Shown here piece after piece: positions 1-10,735 of a DNA stretch of 64,000 bases. The DNA is taken from the NCBI GenBank assembly GCA_037501455.1, contig CM074864.1, positions 21,942,001 to 22,006,000 on the forward strand, written 5' to 3'. The notes beneath the pieces are model-generated. The model worked only from the letters and a program-made list of their open reading frames with translations. It made no database searches and was not told the origin of the DNA. This stretch comes from Lantana camara. Lineage: Eukaryota > Streptophyta > Magnoliopsida > Lamiales > Verbenaceae. The first letter of the stretch is position 1, and each line of letters begins with the position of its first letter. Position numbers and translations under genes: made by a program.

Positions 1-436
1 GATTTTCCTATGTGCTTTGCTCTATACTTATACGGGTGTATGTGTTAGCCCCCTCACCAGTCTTTAGGACTGACCCTAGTTGTTGCTTTATTTTTTCCCC
101 TTTGTCTTTGAGTTGCAGGTGTAGGATGTCGGTTCATGCAAGCGGTGGTCTTTCTTTTATGCCTTTGGATCTTGTAGCTCGAGTCTCATGCATTTCTTCT
201 AGTTTATTTTGTACTCTTGAGCATTTGAACTTATGTATATGATCAGGTCTCGATATGGAGAGTATGTTATGATTTAATTTGGCCCGTAGTGGCATGACAT
301 GTATAATTGAATTAATTGATACTATTGTATTGCATGTGTGTATATTTGTAGTTTGCGATCCTGTTGCTTCTACTTATGTTTTGAATTTGTTGCGCGCTTT
401 GTATTAGGGTCTAGACTGCCTAGCCTAGGAGATTTG
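1..436 (+). mobile_element. G0 5' LTR, 3' part only (Gypsy)
   Basis: This is the downstream part of a long Gypsy LTR whose start lies outside the window. It matches the corresponding part of the G3 LTRs (49160-49590 and 58060-58450): the run 'agccccctcaccagtcttt', a CAGTC-TTTAG-GACTG hairpin at 58-72, a TTGCAG acceptor-like site near 112-117, and the block 'agggtctagactgcctagc' near 404-425. The expected LTR end (GCGGGGGATGTGG...TACA), the primer-binding site and the first half of gag are missing. The sequence jumps straight into the gag zinc-knuckle region at about 437, so a deletion removed them. Confidence 0.75.
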
Positions 437-652
437 TAGGAAGAAATCGGGACGATGCTTCAAGTACAGAGAGTTGGGACATAAGGTGAACACTTGCCCG
501 CAGAATAAGAATCCGAGACCTTTAAAACGCCGTGGTTCTGGGATCTCGATTGAAGCCCAAGTAGACCCCGAGCTTGATACCACCACCATGGTGAAAGGTA
601 CACTAAGCGTTCATGGCATCTCATATATGCATATCTTAATCTCGGGGAAACC
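437..652 (+). pseudogene. G0 gag remnant (second zinc knuckle and linker)
   Basis: In frame from about 440 the sequence reads KKSGRCFKYRELGHKVNTCP, a CCHC knuckle of Ty3/Gypsy Gag in which the second Cys has become Tyr (CFKY instead of CFKC). It is followed by a basic linker and by the segment ELDTTTMVKGT...HGISYMH, which in related elements leads into the protease. The homologous stretch in G3 (50680-50900) keeps CFKCGELGH. Everything upstream in gag is lost at the LTR-gag junction. It is a nucleic-acid-binding Gag remnant, not functional. Confidence 0.7.
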
Positions 653-978
653 CACTTATGTGTTACCTTCTCTTTGTTGCCTTTTGTGTTTACTTGTTGC
701 TTGCGTTGTTGTTTTCTTTCTTTTGTGTGAACTCTCTTCTTGGAGAGAGTTTGGTGAGATCGAGTGCTCGGGAGTGGTTGGAGAGTTGGGAGGGCCTAGG
801 ACTTTTGGTGGTTGCCACTTATGTGTTACCTTCTCTTTATTGCCTTTTGTGTTTACTTGTTGCTTGTGTTGTTGTTTTCTTTCTTTTGTGTGAACTCTCT
901 TCTTGGAGAGAGTTTGGTGAGATCGAGTGCTCGGGAGTGGTTGGCGAGTTGTGAGGGCCTAGAGTTTTTAGTGGTTGC
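653..978 (+). repeat. 163-bp tandem duplication in G0
   Basis: Two head-to-tail copies (653-815 and 816-978) start with CACTTATGTGTTACCTTCTC and end with GTGGTTGC. They differ at only a few positions (for example TTTGTTGCC versus TTTATTGCC). The homologous place in G3 (about 50920-51070) has a single copy, so the duplication arose in the G0 lineage. Each unit covers the decayed start of the protease region. Open frames across it are fortuitous. Confidence 0.85.
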
Positions 979-1849
979 TTAGAGATACCTTGTTAAGGTA
1001 CGAAGCTATCTTAGGCATAGGTTTGTTGCTTGAGCGCCTTGTTATGTTGGTGGTTGCTTTTAGAAGGTCCATTTGGGGCTCAATGATATTTTTGGGAAAT
1101 AGATTGAAGGCTAGCCTGTTTATATCTTTCGAAGAAGCAGTTGTTCAATCCGGGACGGTGCGACTAGCTTTGTGGCTTACCTTTGGGTTAACCAAAGGGT
1201 CGAGCCAAGCTTGAGGAGACAAAGATCGTAGTAATATTTCTTGATGTTTCCTTGAAAGTTGGAGATTCTTTACCACCTGATGGGAGCATTGAGTTGTCGT
1301 TGATCTTTATCCTGGAGTTGAACTTTGTTTGAAGACTTTCTTTCGGTGGGCTCTAGCAAGGTTGTTGGAATTGAAGCCGTAGTTTGAAAAGTTCTTAGAA
1401 GGTGGTTCACTCGTTCGAGTACTTCTTTGTGGAGTGCTTCTGTTCTATCTAAAGAAGAAGACGGGACTTTAGGGTGAATAAACTACCGTGAGCTACACAA
1501 TTAATTGTGGAAGAGTAATACCCTTTACTTGCTTCTAGAGTTGTTCCTTCTTCTTCGGAGTTTAGTGGTCTACGCCGAGTTTGGTCTTAATAAGGGTATT
1601 TTCAACTACATGTTCGAGAAGAAGACCGAGAATTTCCTTAGAGTAGAAGTCTCTTATGTCGTTGGGGTACATTAGGCGAATTTTCTTTAAGAATGCTAAC
1701 CCATTGACATGAATGATAAGAAAGGGGCACAATTTTGAGTAGGGAGAGGTGGTTGAAGAAAGTTACCTTCGGCACTGGCTTTTTCCTACCTGAAGTTACT
1801 CAAAGCTACTCATTTACAATTGAAGCATAAAGGAAGGCTTTGGTTGTGT
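979..1849 (+). pseudogene. G0 pol remnant (protease/RT region)
   Basis: Heavily decayed Gypsy pol. Around 1265-1310 it can still be read as DSLPPDGSIEL, the equivalent of the [11 protein letters not shown] segment at 7967-7999 in G1 that precedes reverse transcriptase. Near 1405-1480 a segment reading SLVRVLLCG...LLFYLKKKTG matches [20 protein letters not shown] of the RT N-terminus. Many stops and frameshifts are present. The region is cut at 1849 by the Copia solo LTR s1. A shorter version exists in G3 (51060-51410), which lacks everything downstream of the DSLPP segment. Confidence 0.6.
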
Positions 1850-3757
1850 TGTTGGAAAACGGAATCAGAAAGCAGCGGAAATTTAAAATTTTCCAACAAA
1901 AAGGATCTAAACTTGCAATCGTGAATCCGAATTCGTGGAGATTAGAAACTTACTTTTCAATAATCTTTCTTGAAGCGTTTCAAGCCACCCAAGAACGCTC
2001 TTCTCGCGGCTTGATCCCCTCTCCTTGGTAAAGCTCGAATCTTCAAAACTTCTAACTTGAAGCTCTCTAGAGATAGTCCACCAACTTGACTGCAATCTCA
2101 CTAGTAAGGATGCTAGTTCTCTAGTTAGTGTTTAGGCTTGACCTAGGGTTTATTTGATCTTGGAGAAAGGATGGTGTTCAACACATGAACCAAAAGAAAA
2201 TCAATCAGCCCTAAGGGGAGCTCGAGCTCCCCTATATATAGGAGAGGGGCGGCCGATCCTAGTCCTTATGGACTAAGGATTTGGTCTCTCTCTCTTATTA
2301 CTTGATCATCAAGTAATTTTAAACTTTGACTTTGAATTCTAATTCAAATCAACTTTTAAGAGAGCTAAAATATCCAAACCCTTTTGGATAATATTATACT
2401 TTATTTATTAATAAATAAATAACTTATTTATCTAATTAATTAATTCACAATTAATTAAATAGATTAATTTCTCCAAAATAAGACTTTCATTTTAATTCAA
2501 AATTAAACCAAAGTCTATTAAATAATTAACACATTAATTATTTAATAAATAAATAAATATACACGCACATTACAAATATGGACACGTGTCACGCACGTGA
2601 CGTCCCCACACGTGTGCTTCACACGTGTGGAACCCCTTTGGCCCGATTAACTCGTTTAATCATTTTAAAGCCTTAACTCATGTAACCAAGTTGTTGTGTG
2701 TGACCCTCTAGGTTCTTAATTCGATTAGCAGTGACCCTAATTAATTAATTCACTAATTAATTAATCAGTCCACAGATTAAACGACCATAGTCTAGCAACA
2801 GGTGTTTAACCCCTAGCTGAATTGGAATGTATCGATTCTATAGAACCTTTAAGTCATTGATTCCTGTGAGATACAATCCTCCTACTTACTATCTCTCAAC
2901 CAAGATCTAGGGTAAGGGAATAATCAGAACCCTAATAATCTGGTCTTAAAGCTAAATGCATTTCATATCCATTTGATCTCAATCCAAGAAACCCTTTTCT
3001 TGATGTCTTGATCTACTGCCTTGGCCAAGGACTCCATATGGCATATGAATGACTTACACAATAAGAGATCACCTTGCAAATACAAGTGTAGGTCCTTTCT
3101 TGATTCTCATTCACTTTCATGAGTCACTTGTGCAGCCCCAGCATAAGCCTTGAATCAGTTGTCTAAGGCGACACCCTTTAAAGCTTATACCTAAGACTAC
3201 AGAGTTAACTCATAAACAAGTCTAAGGATCAATTAATCACCTCAATGACTCGTGAGATATTTCCTAATCTGGAAGTTACCATTTCGTGAAATAGGAACTT
3301 CCTTTCCCATTTAGGAATCTTCTCACACGGGGCACCTCAGTGAACTTATGGAAATAAGCACCCTCATATATCACGCACGTATCAACTATACACTTTGCAC
3401 CTCCATAAAACAAGGTGGTCCTTCTTAAGGGCGTGATCCCACAAGCAAGCCTTAGAGGAGTCAGGTTGATACTCCCACTGTCTGTAGGACTCATCGGCTT
3501 GGAGTATTTTACTAATCATGATTTATGTGATGTAGGGCTCATTTCATGAACCCTTTCACCTAAATGGTAGAGTCCTAAAGTCATCAGGATTAGGGGAGTT
3601 CTCAGACATGCACAACTAAAGTAAACGCATACCAAACAAGAGCATATAAAGAAGTGTTGCCTCAATTCATTAATTTATTCAAATATTGTCTGTGATCACA
3701 ATAAGGAAAAGTACAAAGTGGATATACAATCGGCTTTCTAGGGTACTATTCCTAACA
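1850..3757 (-). mobile_element. s1: solo Copia LTR in G0
   Basis: It begins TGTTGGAAAAC and ends CCTAACA on the plus strand, with a perfect 5-bp target-site duplication TGTGT at 1845-1849 and 3758-3762. It is closely related to the two LTRs of C1 (30101-32055, 38271-40309) and about the same length (1908 bp), so it is a solo LTR left by LTR-LTR recombination. Element orientation is minus. A palindromic TATA box CCTATATATAGG lies at 2231-2242 and a group of CACGTG boxes at 2581-2630. No internal domain is present. It splits the G0 pol remnant between RT and integrase. Confidence 0.93.
2581..2632 (-). promoter_or_regulatory. G-box cluster in s1
   Basis: Four CACGTG cores occur in about 50 bp: GACACGTGTC, GCACGTGACG, CACACGTGTG twice. 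The C1 LTRs carry six and eight such cores at the same place, upstream of the TATA box in element orientation. CACGTG is the known core site of plant bZIP and bHLH factors; its use here is inferred. Confidence 0.6.
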
Positions 3758-3762
3758 TGTGT

Positions 3763-4079
3763 TGCTAACGGAAGAGTGTAGCCTACGCCTCGAGAAGTGC
3801 AAGGTCACGAGACTTAACCCACTCTTGGTTCGAGTTGTTCGAAGACTTGAAGAACCAGTAGTGATGTATTGGCGTGAGAAGAGATGTTGCAAACTCTGTG
3901 TTGCGATGTCCAATACGCCACCGGTTAAAGACCGAGCATCGAGAATTCTACCGATTCTCCAACTACTTCTGAATTCTATTCGGAAGTGGGAGAAAATGAC
4001 TATGAACTTTGCATCCGGTTTGCTGAGATTAAGGAGATTCAATGAGATTTGAGTGGTTGCTCGTTTTAATGAGTTAATC
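3763..4079 (+). pseudogene. G0 integrase remnant
   Basis: The frame starting near 3759 shows a decayed Gypsy integrase N-terminus and core start. The part reading CVAMSNTPPVKDRAS aligns with the zinc-binding CxxC segment ([15 protein letters not shown] in G1), and KWEKMTMNFASGL aligns with the WEHVTMDFVSGL motif that carries the first catalytic Asp; here that Asp is Asn. Upstream it is bounded by s1, downstream by G1 (TSD TAATC at 4075-4079). Confidence 0.65.
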
Positions 4080-4116
4080 TGTAACGCCCCTGCTTTCGTC
4101 AATTCAGGTGTGAACG

Positions 4117-4124
4117 ACACGTGT
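4117..4124 (+). promoter_or_regulatory. ACACGTGT (G-box) near LTR start
   Basis: A perfect 8-bp palindrome with the CACGTG core 38 bp inside the G1 5' LTR. The same box is in the G1 3' LTR (10773-10780) and both G2 LTRs (15473-15480, 22870-22877); P has ACATGTGT. Other families have TGACGTCA at the same place. Binding by bZIP/bHLH factors is inferred from the known core. Confidence 0.5.
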
Positions 4125-5253
4125 GGGTTTGAGAGTTGTAATTTAATTATTAATTGATCATTTAATTCATTTTCCTTGTCATGACATATTTTTTATAAAA
4201 TTATATTCTAAGTATTTTTATTGAAATTTATATCATATCATATTTATCGCATCTATTGAACGTGATTGCAATGTTAATTAATTTCCCGAACTTGACTTAA
4301 TTTCGTTGTGACCTTACTTGCTCATTTTCATGAATTTGGGACTTAATTGCATTGGACTTGAGTGATCAATTAATATGGAATTGGACCTAATTGCATAACT
4401 TAATAAATGGAAGGATTTAATTGCAAATTTGGCCATTTTTCCTCTCTCTTGAGCAGCATATCACGTACCATTACATTTCCATTTCATACAAACATTCATA
4501 CATATTTGCTCCTTTCTTCCCTTTCAACCGAGACAAACCCTTGTGAAGGAGTAGGGAGATTTCATCCATTCAAGCTAGTTTTGTGGGTTTTGGGATCATA
4601 GAAGCATCATCAACACCATATCTTCATCTTGTCTCTCATTTCTTGCATTTGAGGTATTTTTGGGACTTTGGTGATTTTCTTGAATAAATGGCATAGATAG
4701 GGCTTTGCTATTATATGATTGATTATGTACTGAAACAAGATATTTTCATGGTGCATTCCATCATACTCATCATCTCATTACATTTTCGCCGTTCGTCCTA
4801 TTTGGTACATTTTGAGTCGTGTCTCACGGACCTTTGGCTTTCTTGCACAGACCAGCTTCCTGGTGACGAGGAGCAGGCCCCGTGAACTGTTTCCTTGGTT
4901 GCTTTTGGGTCGTTCAGGTGAGGTTTAATTTTAGATACATAGGACCCGTATAACCCTATGTGAAATTTTAAGCCAAAACCTATCTATATAGTTATAGTTT
5001 TCAAAAGAGATTGGTTTTCAAATGACTTACCAAACTATTGAAGGAATTGATTGATTGATTGATTGTTTGGCGAGTATTGTATTGCACTGTGGGCCCGAGG
5101 GTAGTGGCTCGAGCCAACCGGGAAAGCATGGGCTGACGGGTAACTCGAGAGCAACTCTCACCAAATTGGGATGACGCCTGAACCCCCTAGGAGATTAGGG
5201 GAGGAAGGAGTTCCGGGCTTAGGGATTCATGTACCCTCTGCCTAGACTGATTG

Positions 5254-5297
5254 GATGGTGGGGCCTTGTAATCCCACCATCACCTGGAGGAAGAAGG
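5254..5297 (+). other. CCTTGYAA hairpin plus purine tract (G1 5' LTR)
   Basis: GATGGTGGG (5254-5262) pairs with CCCACCATC (5273-5281) around a loop containing CCTTGTAA, followed by GGAGGAAGAAGG at 5286-5297. The same layout is at 11911-11938 in the 3' LTR, with loop CCTTGCAA. Related hairpins occur in G2, s3, s4 and s5. Function unknown; an RNA packaging or dimer signal is only one possibility. Confidence 0.6.
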
Positions 5298-6014
5298 ATG
5301 GACTGAAACTGCTAATTGTGCACCGCAATAAATTGCTTGATCACCTAATAATTGATTGATTGATTGTACACAGTCGGAGTAGGGTTGGAGATTTGCCCTC
5401 ACTCGCCGGGCCACAACTTGATTGTATTGAATTGATTAAATTGAAATTGAATTAGTTGTAACCTCGGGCGATAGAACCTCTTATTCTATTAAATTGTATT
5501 GTTATTTTCCCAAATTATTACCCGAGATTATAACTTGCATATATGTGCGCTTATATTTATTTATACCCCTCGCTCAGTCCGTGTTGGGCTGACACCTCAA
5601 CTTTTCAGTTGTTTTGCAGGGCGTGCTAGGCGGGAATTAGAGTCTAGAGTGTCTTTAATTTGGGTCTAGCACACTTCATTTCACATTTTGTTCATGTATA
5701 GCTACTTGGGAGATTTTATATCATGGCTTGTTACCTATTTTTGGAGATGATATTGTATTGATAGTGTAATTGTTGGTACCTATTAGTAAATAAATAAATA
5801 TGGTACCTATAAGTATTGAATGAATCATTGCTTCCGCTTTATTGCTCTGAATTGTTTGGTTTGGGATTTAGTCCCGCCTTGCCTTGTGTAGTTTTTTTAT
5901 TATCTCCGGTTCGCTATAGCTTTGGTTCATGTATGGATTGACCATTTCATACGTGGATTGGGGCTATAGTGCGGGGGATGTGGTGCCTAGCGTTCCGGGT
6001 GCTATATCCTACGG

Positions 6015-6026
6015 TGGTATCAGAGC
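6015..6026 (+). other. G1 primer-binding site
   Basis: TGGTATCAGAGC, complementary to the 3' end of plant initiator tRNA-Met, lies 8 nt after the 5' LTR. It primes minus-strand DNA synthesis. Confidence 0.93.
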
Positions 6027-6267
6027 CCGGTTGCAAAATCGGGTCTCTAGTGTCGTGTCTTGTGAGTGTAGGTCGCACGGCATAGGGACTAATTGTCAAC
6101 TTGAGAGTCTTGCATCGTTATTTGACATATTTGAACCTACTAGCTTATTTGAATTTACTTGAATTTGGTGAATTGTTTGAATTTTATAACTTATGTGCAA
6201 TTTGTGAATTATTTGCACACATTTGCACCTACTAATTGAACATGCATAATAGTGACTTGATTTCAGG

Positions 6268-7429
6268 ATGGCTCGCGATAGACATCATCGTGATCGTTCT
6301 CCTAGACATCGACATCGTCGTCATCATCGCCGGGAGAGATCACCACCTCCTCCTCCACCTCCTCAGGCTCAGCCACAGGACTTTATGAATGCATGGTGGG
6401 TCTTATTGATCAGAGAGTCCGGGATTATGTTCCTCATCCACCCCCACAGCCAGGAGCATAGATCTCAGCGGTTTTTAGGGAGTTCCAGAACCAACATCCT
6501 CCCAAGTTTTATAAAGGAAATGACATTCAGGCCGAGCAGTGGCCAAGGGAGATTGAGAGAGTTTGGGAGCTCAATCCTTGTGAGTCCCAGGAGAAGGCCC
6601 ATTGTACTATTTCTTTGATTCAGGGTGAGGCCTATTCATGGTGGGAGAGTGCCCGGATAGTGTTAGAGGCTACAGGCGAGGAAGTGAACTGGGAAGTCTT
6701 TGTCAGAGAGTTCAGAAACAAGTTTATTCCTCCATCTTCTCGCTCTTGAAGATTGAAGGAATTTACAGAACTTAAGCAAGGAAGCAGGTCGGTCTCAGAG
6801 TATATCGCCAAGTTTGAGAGATTGTCCCGCTATGCTCCTAATATAGTGAGTGAAGATTTCCATAAGGCGATGCAGTTTGTTCAGGGCCTTAGACCGGATA
6901 TTCAGGCAGCGATCGAGGTGGTCAACACGAGCACGTGGGTGAAGGCTACCAAGAAGGCATTATTGGTTGAGGATTCGGTGAATGCGAGGCGATCTACTTA
7001 ACGTTCAGGTTCAGGTTCGGGCTCAGGGTCTGGATCGGGATTCAAAGGTTCTGGATTGGGTTTCAGAGGTGCCGGATCGGGGTATAAGGGTTTAGGTAAG
7101 AGGCAAGAGGCAAGAGGCCGATGGTTTATTCTTCTCCACCACCAGCTCCGCAGGGCCCAGGGAAGAAGCCCCGACCAGCAGGACCAGTGATTAGAGCTCC
7201 AGTTGCTCCAGCTTTGCCACCACCACCCGAGAGGCCTGCTTGTACTTTTTGTGGTCAGATGACGCACATCTATGATAACTGCAGGAGGCGTCTGGGTTTA
7301 TGCTTAATTTGTGGGAGCGACGAGCATATGGTAGACGGATGTCCGTATCGCAGGATGCCACCACCGGGAGCACCGAGACCACTGATCAGGGCTCGTGCTT
7401 ATGCTTTGGAGGGTGAGCAGCAGGATGCT
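6268..7429 (+). pseudogene. gag: G1 gag
   Basis: The start ATG at 6268 opens with a basic, His/Arg-rich N-terminus (MARDRHHRDRSPRHRHRR) and a proline run, and is preceded directly by the 3' splice-site consensus TTTCAG|G. The retrotransposon Gag core is visible (AYSWWESARIVLEATGEEV, then FRNKFIPPSS, then LKEFTELKQGSRSV). Two CCHC zinc knuckles follow: [14 protein letters not shown] near 7241-7282 and [14 protein letters not shown] near 7301-7342. Breaks: a frameshift near 6390, TAG near 6459, TGA at 6747-6749, TAA at 6999-7001 in a Gly/Ser repeat, and a frameshift near 7100-7120 within a GAGGCAA repeat. Gag would form the particle and bind RNA; this copy cannot. Confidence 0.88.
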
Positions 7430-10400
7430 GATATTGATCCAGCCGCGGTAGTTGAAGGTACCATTTGCATACATGGCACGAACATTCATACGTTGTTTGA
7501 TCCGGGAGCTACTCACTCCTTTCTTTCGAGTGCTATATCTGTTTCTTTGCCTTTGCCTGTTACTCGCTCTTCTGCATGTTATATGGTTAGTACTCCGTTT
7601 GGTGGTAGTTTAGAATCTGATCGGGTGTTTAGAGAGGTTCCGGTGAGTATCGAGGGTCGAGTTTTCTTGTCAGACTTCATTGAGCTGCCGATGACTTGCT
7701 ATGGATCCATTTTGGGTATGGATTGGTTGTACAGACATTCTGCCACAGTTGATTGCAGGGCGAAGAGAGTTCAGTTGGGATCAGATTTGGTTGTGGGTTG
7801 GAGTTCCAAGACTGTGCCTCTACTTTCTTTCTCTGAAGCTCATAGGTTGGTTCGAGATGGAGCCACGGGTTTTATTGCTTATATTCTCAACAAACCCAAG
7901 GATCAAAGTAAGTTGGAAGAAACGGAAGTAGTGAAGGAGTTTTCCGAGGTCTTTCCTGAGGAATTGGATTCGTTACCTCCAGAACGGGAAATTGAGTTTG
8001 TGATCGACTTGTACCCTAATGCAGAGCCGTACTCCAAGACTCCGTATCGTATGGCTCCGGCCGAGTTGAAAGAGTTGAAGATCCAACTTGATGCGTTGTT
8101 GGAGATTGGGTACATTAGACCGAGTTCTTCTCCATGGGGTGCACCGGTTTTGTTCGTAAAGAAGAAGGACGGAACCTTGAGAATGTATATAGACTATAGG
8201 GAGTTGAACCGGATGACGATCAAGAACAAGTATCCTCTTCCACATATCGAGGAGTTGTTTGACATACTACAGGGATCTAAAGTCTACTCGAAGTTGGATT
8301 TGAGACAAGGGTACTACCAGCTGCGAATCCGAGCTGAGGATATTTCGAAGACAGGATTTAATACTCGGTATGGGCATTATGAGTTCGTAGTGATTCCGTT
8401 TGGTTTGACTAATGCCCCAACAGCTTTTATGGATATGATGCATAGGATTTTCAGGCCTTTTCTGGATAAGTTCGTGGTCATCTTTATTGATGATATTCTG
8501 GTTTTCTCGAAGTCTGCCGAAGAGCATGCAAGGCATCTTCAGTTGGTATTGAGGACTTTGAAGGAGCATCAGTTATTTGCCAAATTCAGTAAGTGTGAGT
8601 TCTGGATTGACAGGGTGTCTTTCTTGGGTCACGTGATTTCAGGTAATGGTTTGGAAGTTGACCCTTCTAAGATTGAGTCGGTTTTGAGGTGGGAGAAACC
8701 TAAGAATGCATCGGAGATCAGGAGTTTCTTGGGATTGGCAGGTTATTACCGGAGGTTTGTTAAGGATTTCTCCAAGTTAGCAGCTCCTTTAACCCGATTG
8801 ACGAAGAAGAATGTGAAATTCGATTGGGATGAAGATTGTGAGAGGAGTTTCACTTTCTTGAAAGAGAAGTTAGTGTCTGCTCCAGTGTTAGCCCTTCCGG
8901 AAGGTTCTGAAGGATATGCTGTTTATACGGATGCTTCTAAGGAAGACTTGGGATGTGTGTTGACTCAGAAGGGTAAAGTAATTGCTTATGCATCTCGGAA
9001 GTTAAAAGAACATGAAAAGAATTATCCGACACATGATCTTGAGCTTGCTACCGTAGTCTTTGCACTTAGAAAGTGGAGACATTATTTGTACGGGGTGTCT
9101 TTCGAGATTTCCACCGACCACAAAAGCCTCCAATATTTATTCACTCAGAAGGATTTGAATATGAGGCAACGGCGTTGGATGGAAAGGTTGGAAGATTATG
9201 ATTGCACGATTAAGTACCATCCCGGTAAAGCCAACGTGGTTGCCGATGCACTTAGTAGGAAGGTTAGTGTATCGAGTTTGGAAGTGGGTGAAAGTAGTGG
9301 AACCGAGCCAATTGTTTTAAGGGCTCGAGTTTCTAATATTTCGGTTCAGCCAGATTTGAAGCACAGGTTGTTTGAGGCTCAGAGTACATATTCAGAAGTT
9401 CAGAAATTGATAGCTAAGGCAAGAGCTGACCCGGAATGTCCATTCGGGTTCGATGAAACCGGTCTTCTTCGTTTCAAGAACCGAGTGGTTGTACCCGAAG
9501 AGTTGAAACGGGTATTGCTCGAGGAAGCTCACAGATCGGCTTATTCTATCCACCCCGGAGGAAACAAGATGTATAAGGACTTAAGGCAATATTATTGGTG
9601 GAGTGGATTGAAGAAAGATGTGGCCGAGTTTGTGAAGCATTGTCTCCCTTGTCAGAAAGTGAAAGCCGAGCACCAGAAACCGGGAGGTCTTCTTCATTCG
9701 TTACCTATTCCTGAGTGGAAGATTGTTAGACTTCACAAGCTAGCCGAGCTTTATAACCGGGAGATTGTTAGACTTCATGGGATTCTGGTTAGTATAGTTT
9801 CAGACAGAGATCCACGATTTACTTCTAAGTTGTGGCGTGAATTGCAAGAGGTTTTGGTACCAAGCTCCAGTTTAGTACAGCATTTCATCCTCAGACGGAT
9901 GGTCAGTCTGAGAGATTAATAAGATATCTCGAGGATTTACTTCGAGCTTGTTCTTTGGATTTCCAGTCTTCTTGGCATGATCAGCTACCTTTGATTGAGT
10001 TTGCGTACAACAACAGTTTTCAGGCTTCGATTGGAATGGCACCATATGAGCTTCTTTATGGTCGGAAGTGTCGTTCTCTGTTGTTCTTTGACCTGGAAGA
10101 GTGGAAATGGACTAAGCAGGAAGGTGTTAAGAAAGGTGAGAAATTGGAAAAACCTTCTAAGGCCGTTAAAGCTATGATTGAGAAAGTCCAACTAATAAAA
10201 CAACGGATGAAATCAGCTCAGGACAGATAGAAGAGCTACGCCGATCGTCGTAGAAGGGATCTCCAGTTTGAAGTTGGAGACCGGGTATTCTTGAAGGCGT
10301 CTCCACGTAAAGGATTTGCTCGGATTGGAAAAGGAGGTACGCTTAAGCCTCGTTATTTAGGTCCTTATGAGGTTTTGGAAAGAGTTGGAGAAGTTGCTTA

Positions 10401-10701
10401 CAGATTGGACCTACCACCGAGCCTCACGGGGATTCATAATCTATTTCACGTCTCTCAGCTGAGGAAATACTACCCCGATGAAACCGAGATCATTCCAGTT
10501 GAAGAAGTTGAATTGGAACCGAATCTAACCTTTGCTCAGAAACCGGTTAAGATATTGGATAAGAAGTTTCAGGAATTAAGAAACCGGAAGATTCCCATGG
10601 TTAAGGTTCTTTGGAGAAGTGACAAGACTGAAGAAGCCACGTGGGAAACCGAAGACAAGATGAGACGGTTCCATCCCGAATTGTTCCCTTCCGATCAGTG
10701 A
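7430..10701 (+). pseudogene. pol: G1 pol (protease, RT, RNase H, integrase, chromodomain)
   Basis: A long frame open to 9919 carries protease [10 protein letters not shown] (near 7495), RT with [17 protein letters not shown] and FIDD (near 8482-8493), RNase H ([10 protein letters not shown], then [10 protein letters not shown]), a tether ending ADALSRK, and the integrase HHCC zinc domain ([16 protein letters not shown]...CLPCQ). The integrase core lacks about 45 residues, including the first catalytic Asp: EWK is followed by a 16-nt filler at 9720-9735 that repeats 9762-9777. A frameshift lies near 9860 and a TAG at 10228-10230 (Q position). The C-terminus PVKILDKKFQELRNRKIPMV to PELF resembles a chromodomain-like tail that directs integration to heterochromatin. 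Confidence 0.92.
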
Positions 10702-10722
10702 ATCTGAGGACCAGATTCTTTT

Positions 10723-10734
10723 AAGGAGGGAGGA
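10723..10734 (+). other. G1 polypurine tract
   Basis: AAGGAGGGAGGA immediately upstream of the 3' LTR; the plus-strand primer site. Confidence 0.88.
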
Positions 10735-10735
10735 T

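Larger units (their letters stand above)
4080..6006 (+). repeat. G1 5' LTR
   Basis: It starts TGTAACGCCCC and ends GTGCTATA (TACA in the 3' LTR), 1927 bp. Visible modules: an ACACGTGT box at 4117-4124; a donor-like GAG|GTATTT at 4653/4654; an acceptor-like TTCTTGCACAG ending 4850; a 67-nt exon-like block 4851-4917 containing TGGTGACGAGG and ending CAG|GTGAGG; a GATGGTGGG...CCCACCATC hairpin at 5254-5281 followed by GGAGGAAGAAGG; the block CTCACTCGCCGGGCCA near 5398-5413; a CAGTCC...GGGCTG hairpin at 5575-5591; and an acceptor-like TTTTGCAG ending 5619. No coding frame is supported. Confidence 0.95.

Noticed and set aside
474..954. Open frames of 139 and 98 codons with hydrophobic repeats
   Set aside because: Only the first part is gag; the rest is the 163-bp duplication read in shifted frames, so the apparent membrane repeats are an artefact.
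4407..4601. 64-codon frame in the G1 LTR, repeated at 11064
   Set aside because: Repeated only because of the LTR pair; sits in the leader before the first donor-like site and shows no domain. A short upstream ORF cannot be excluded.
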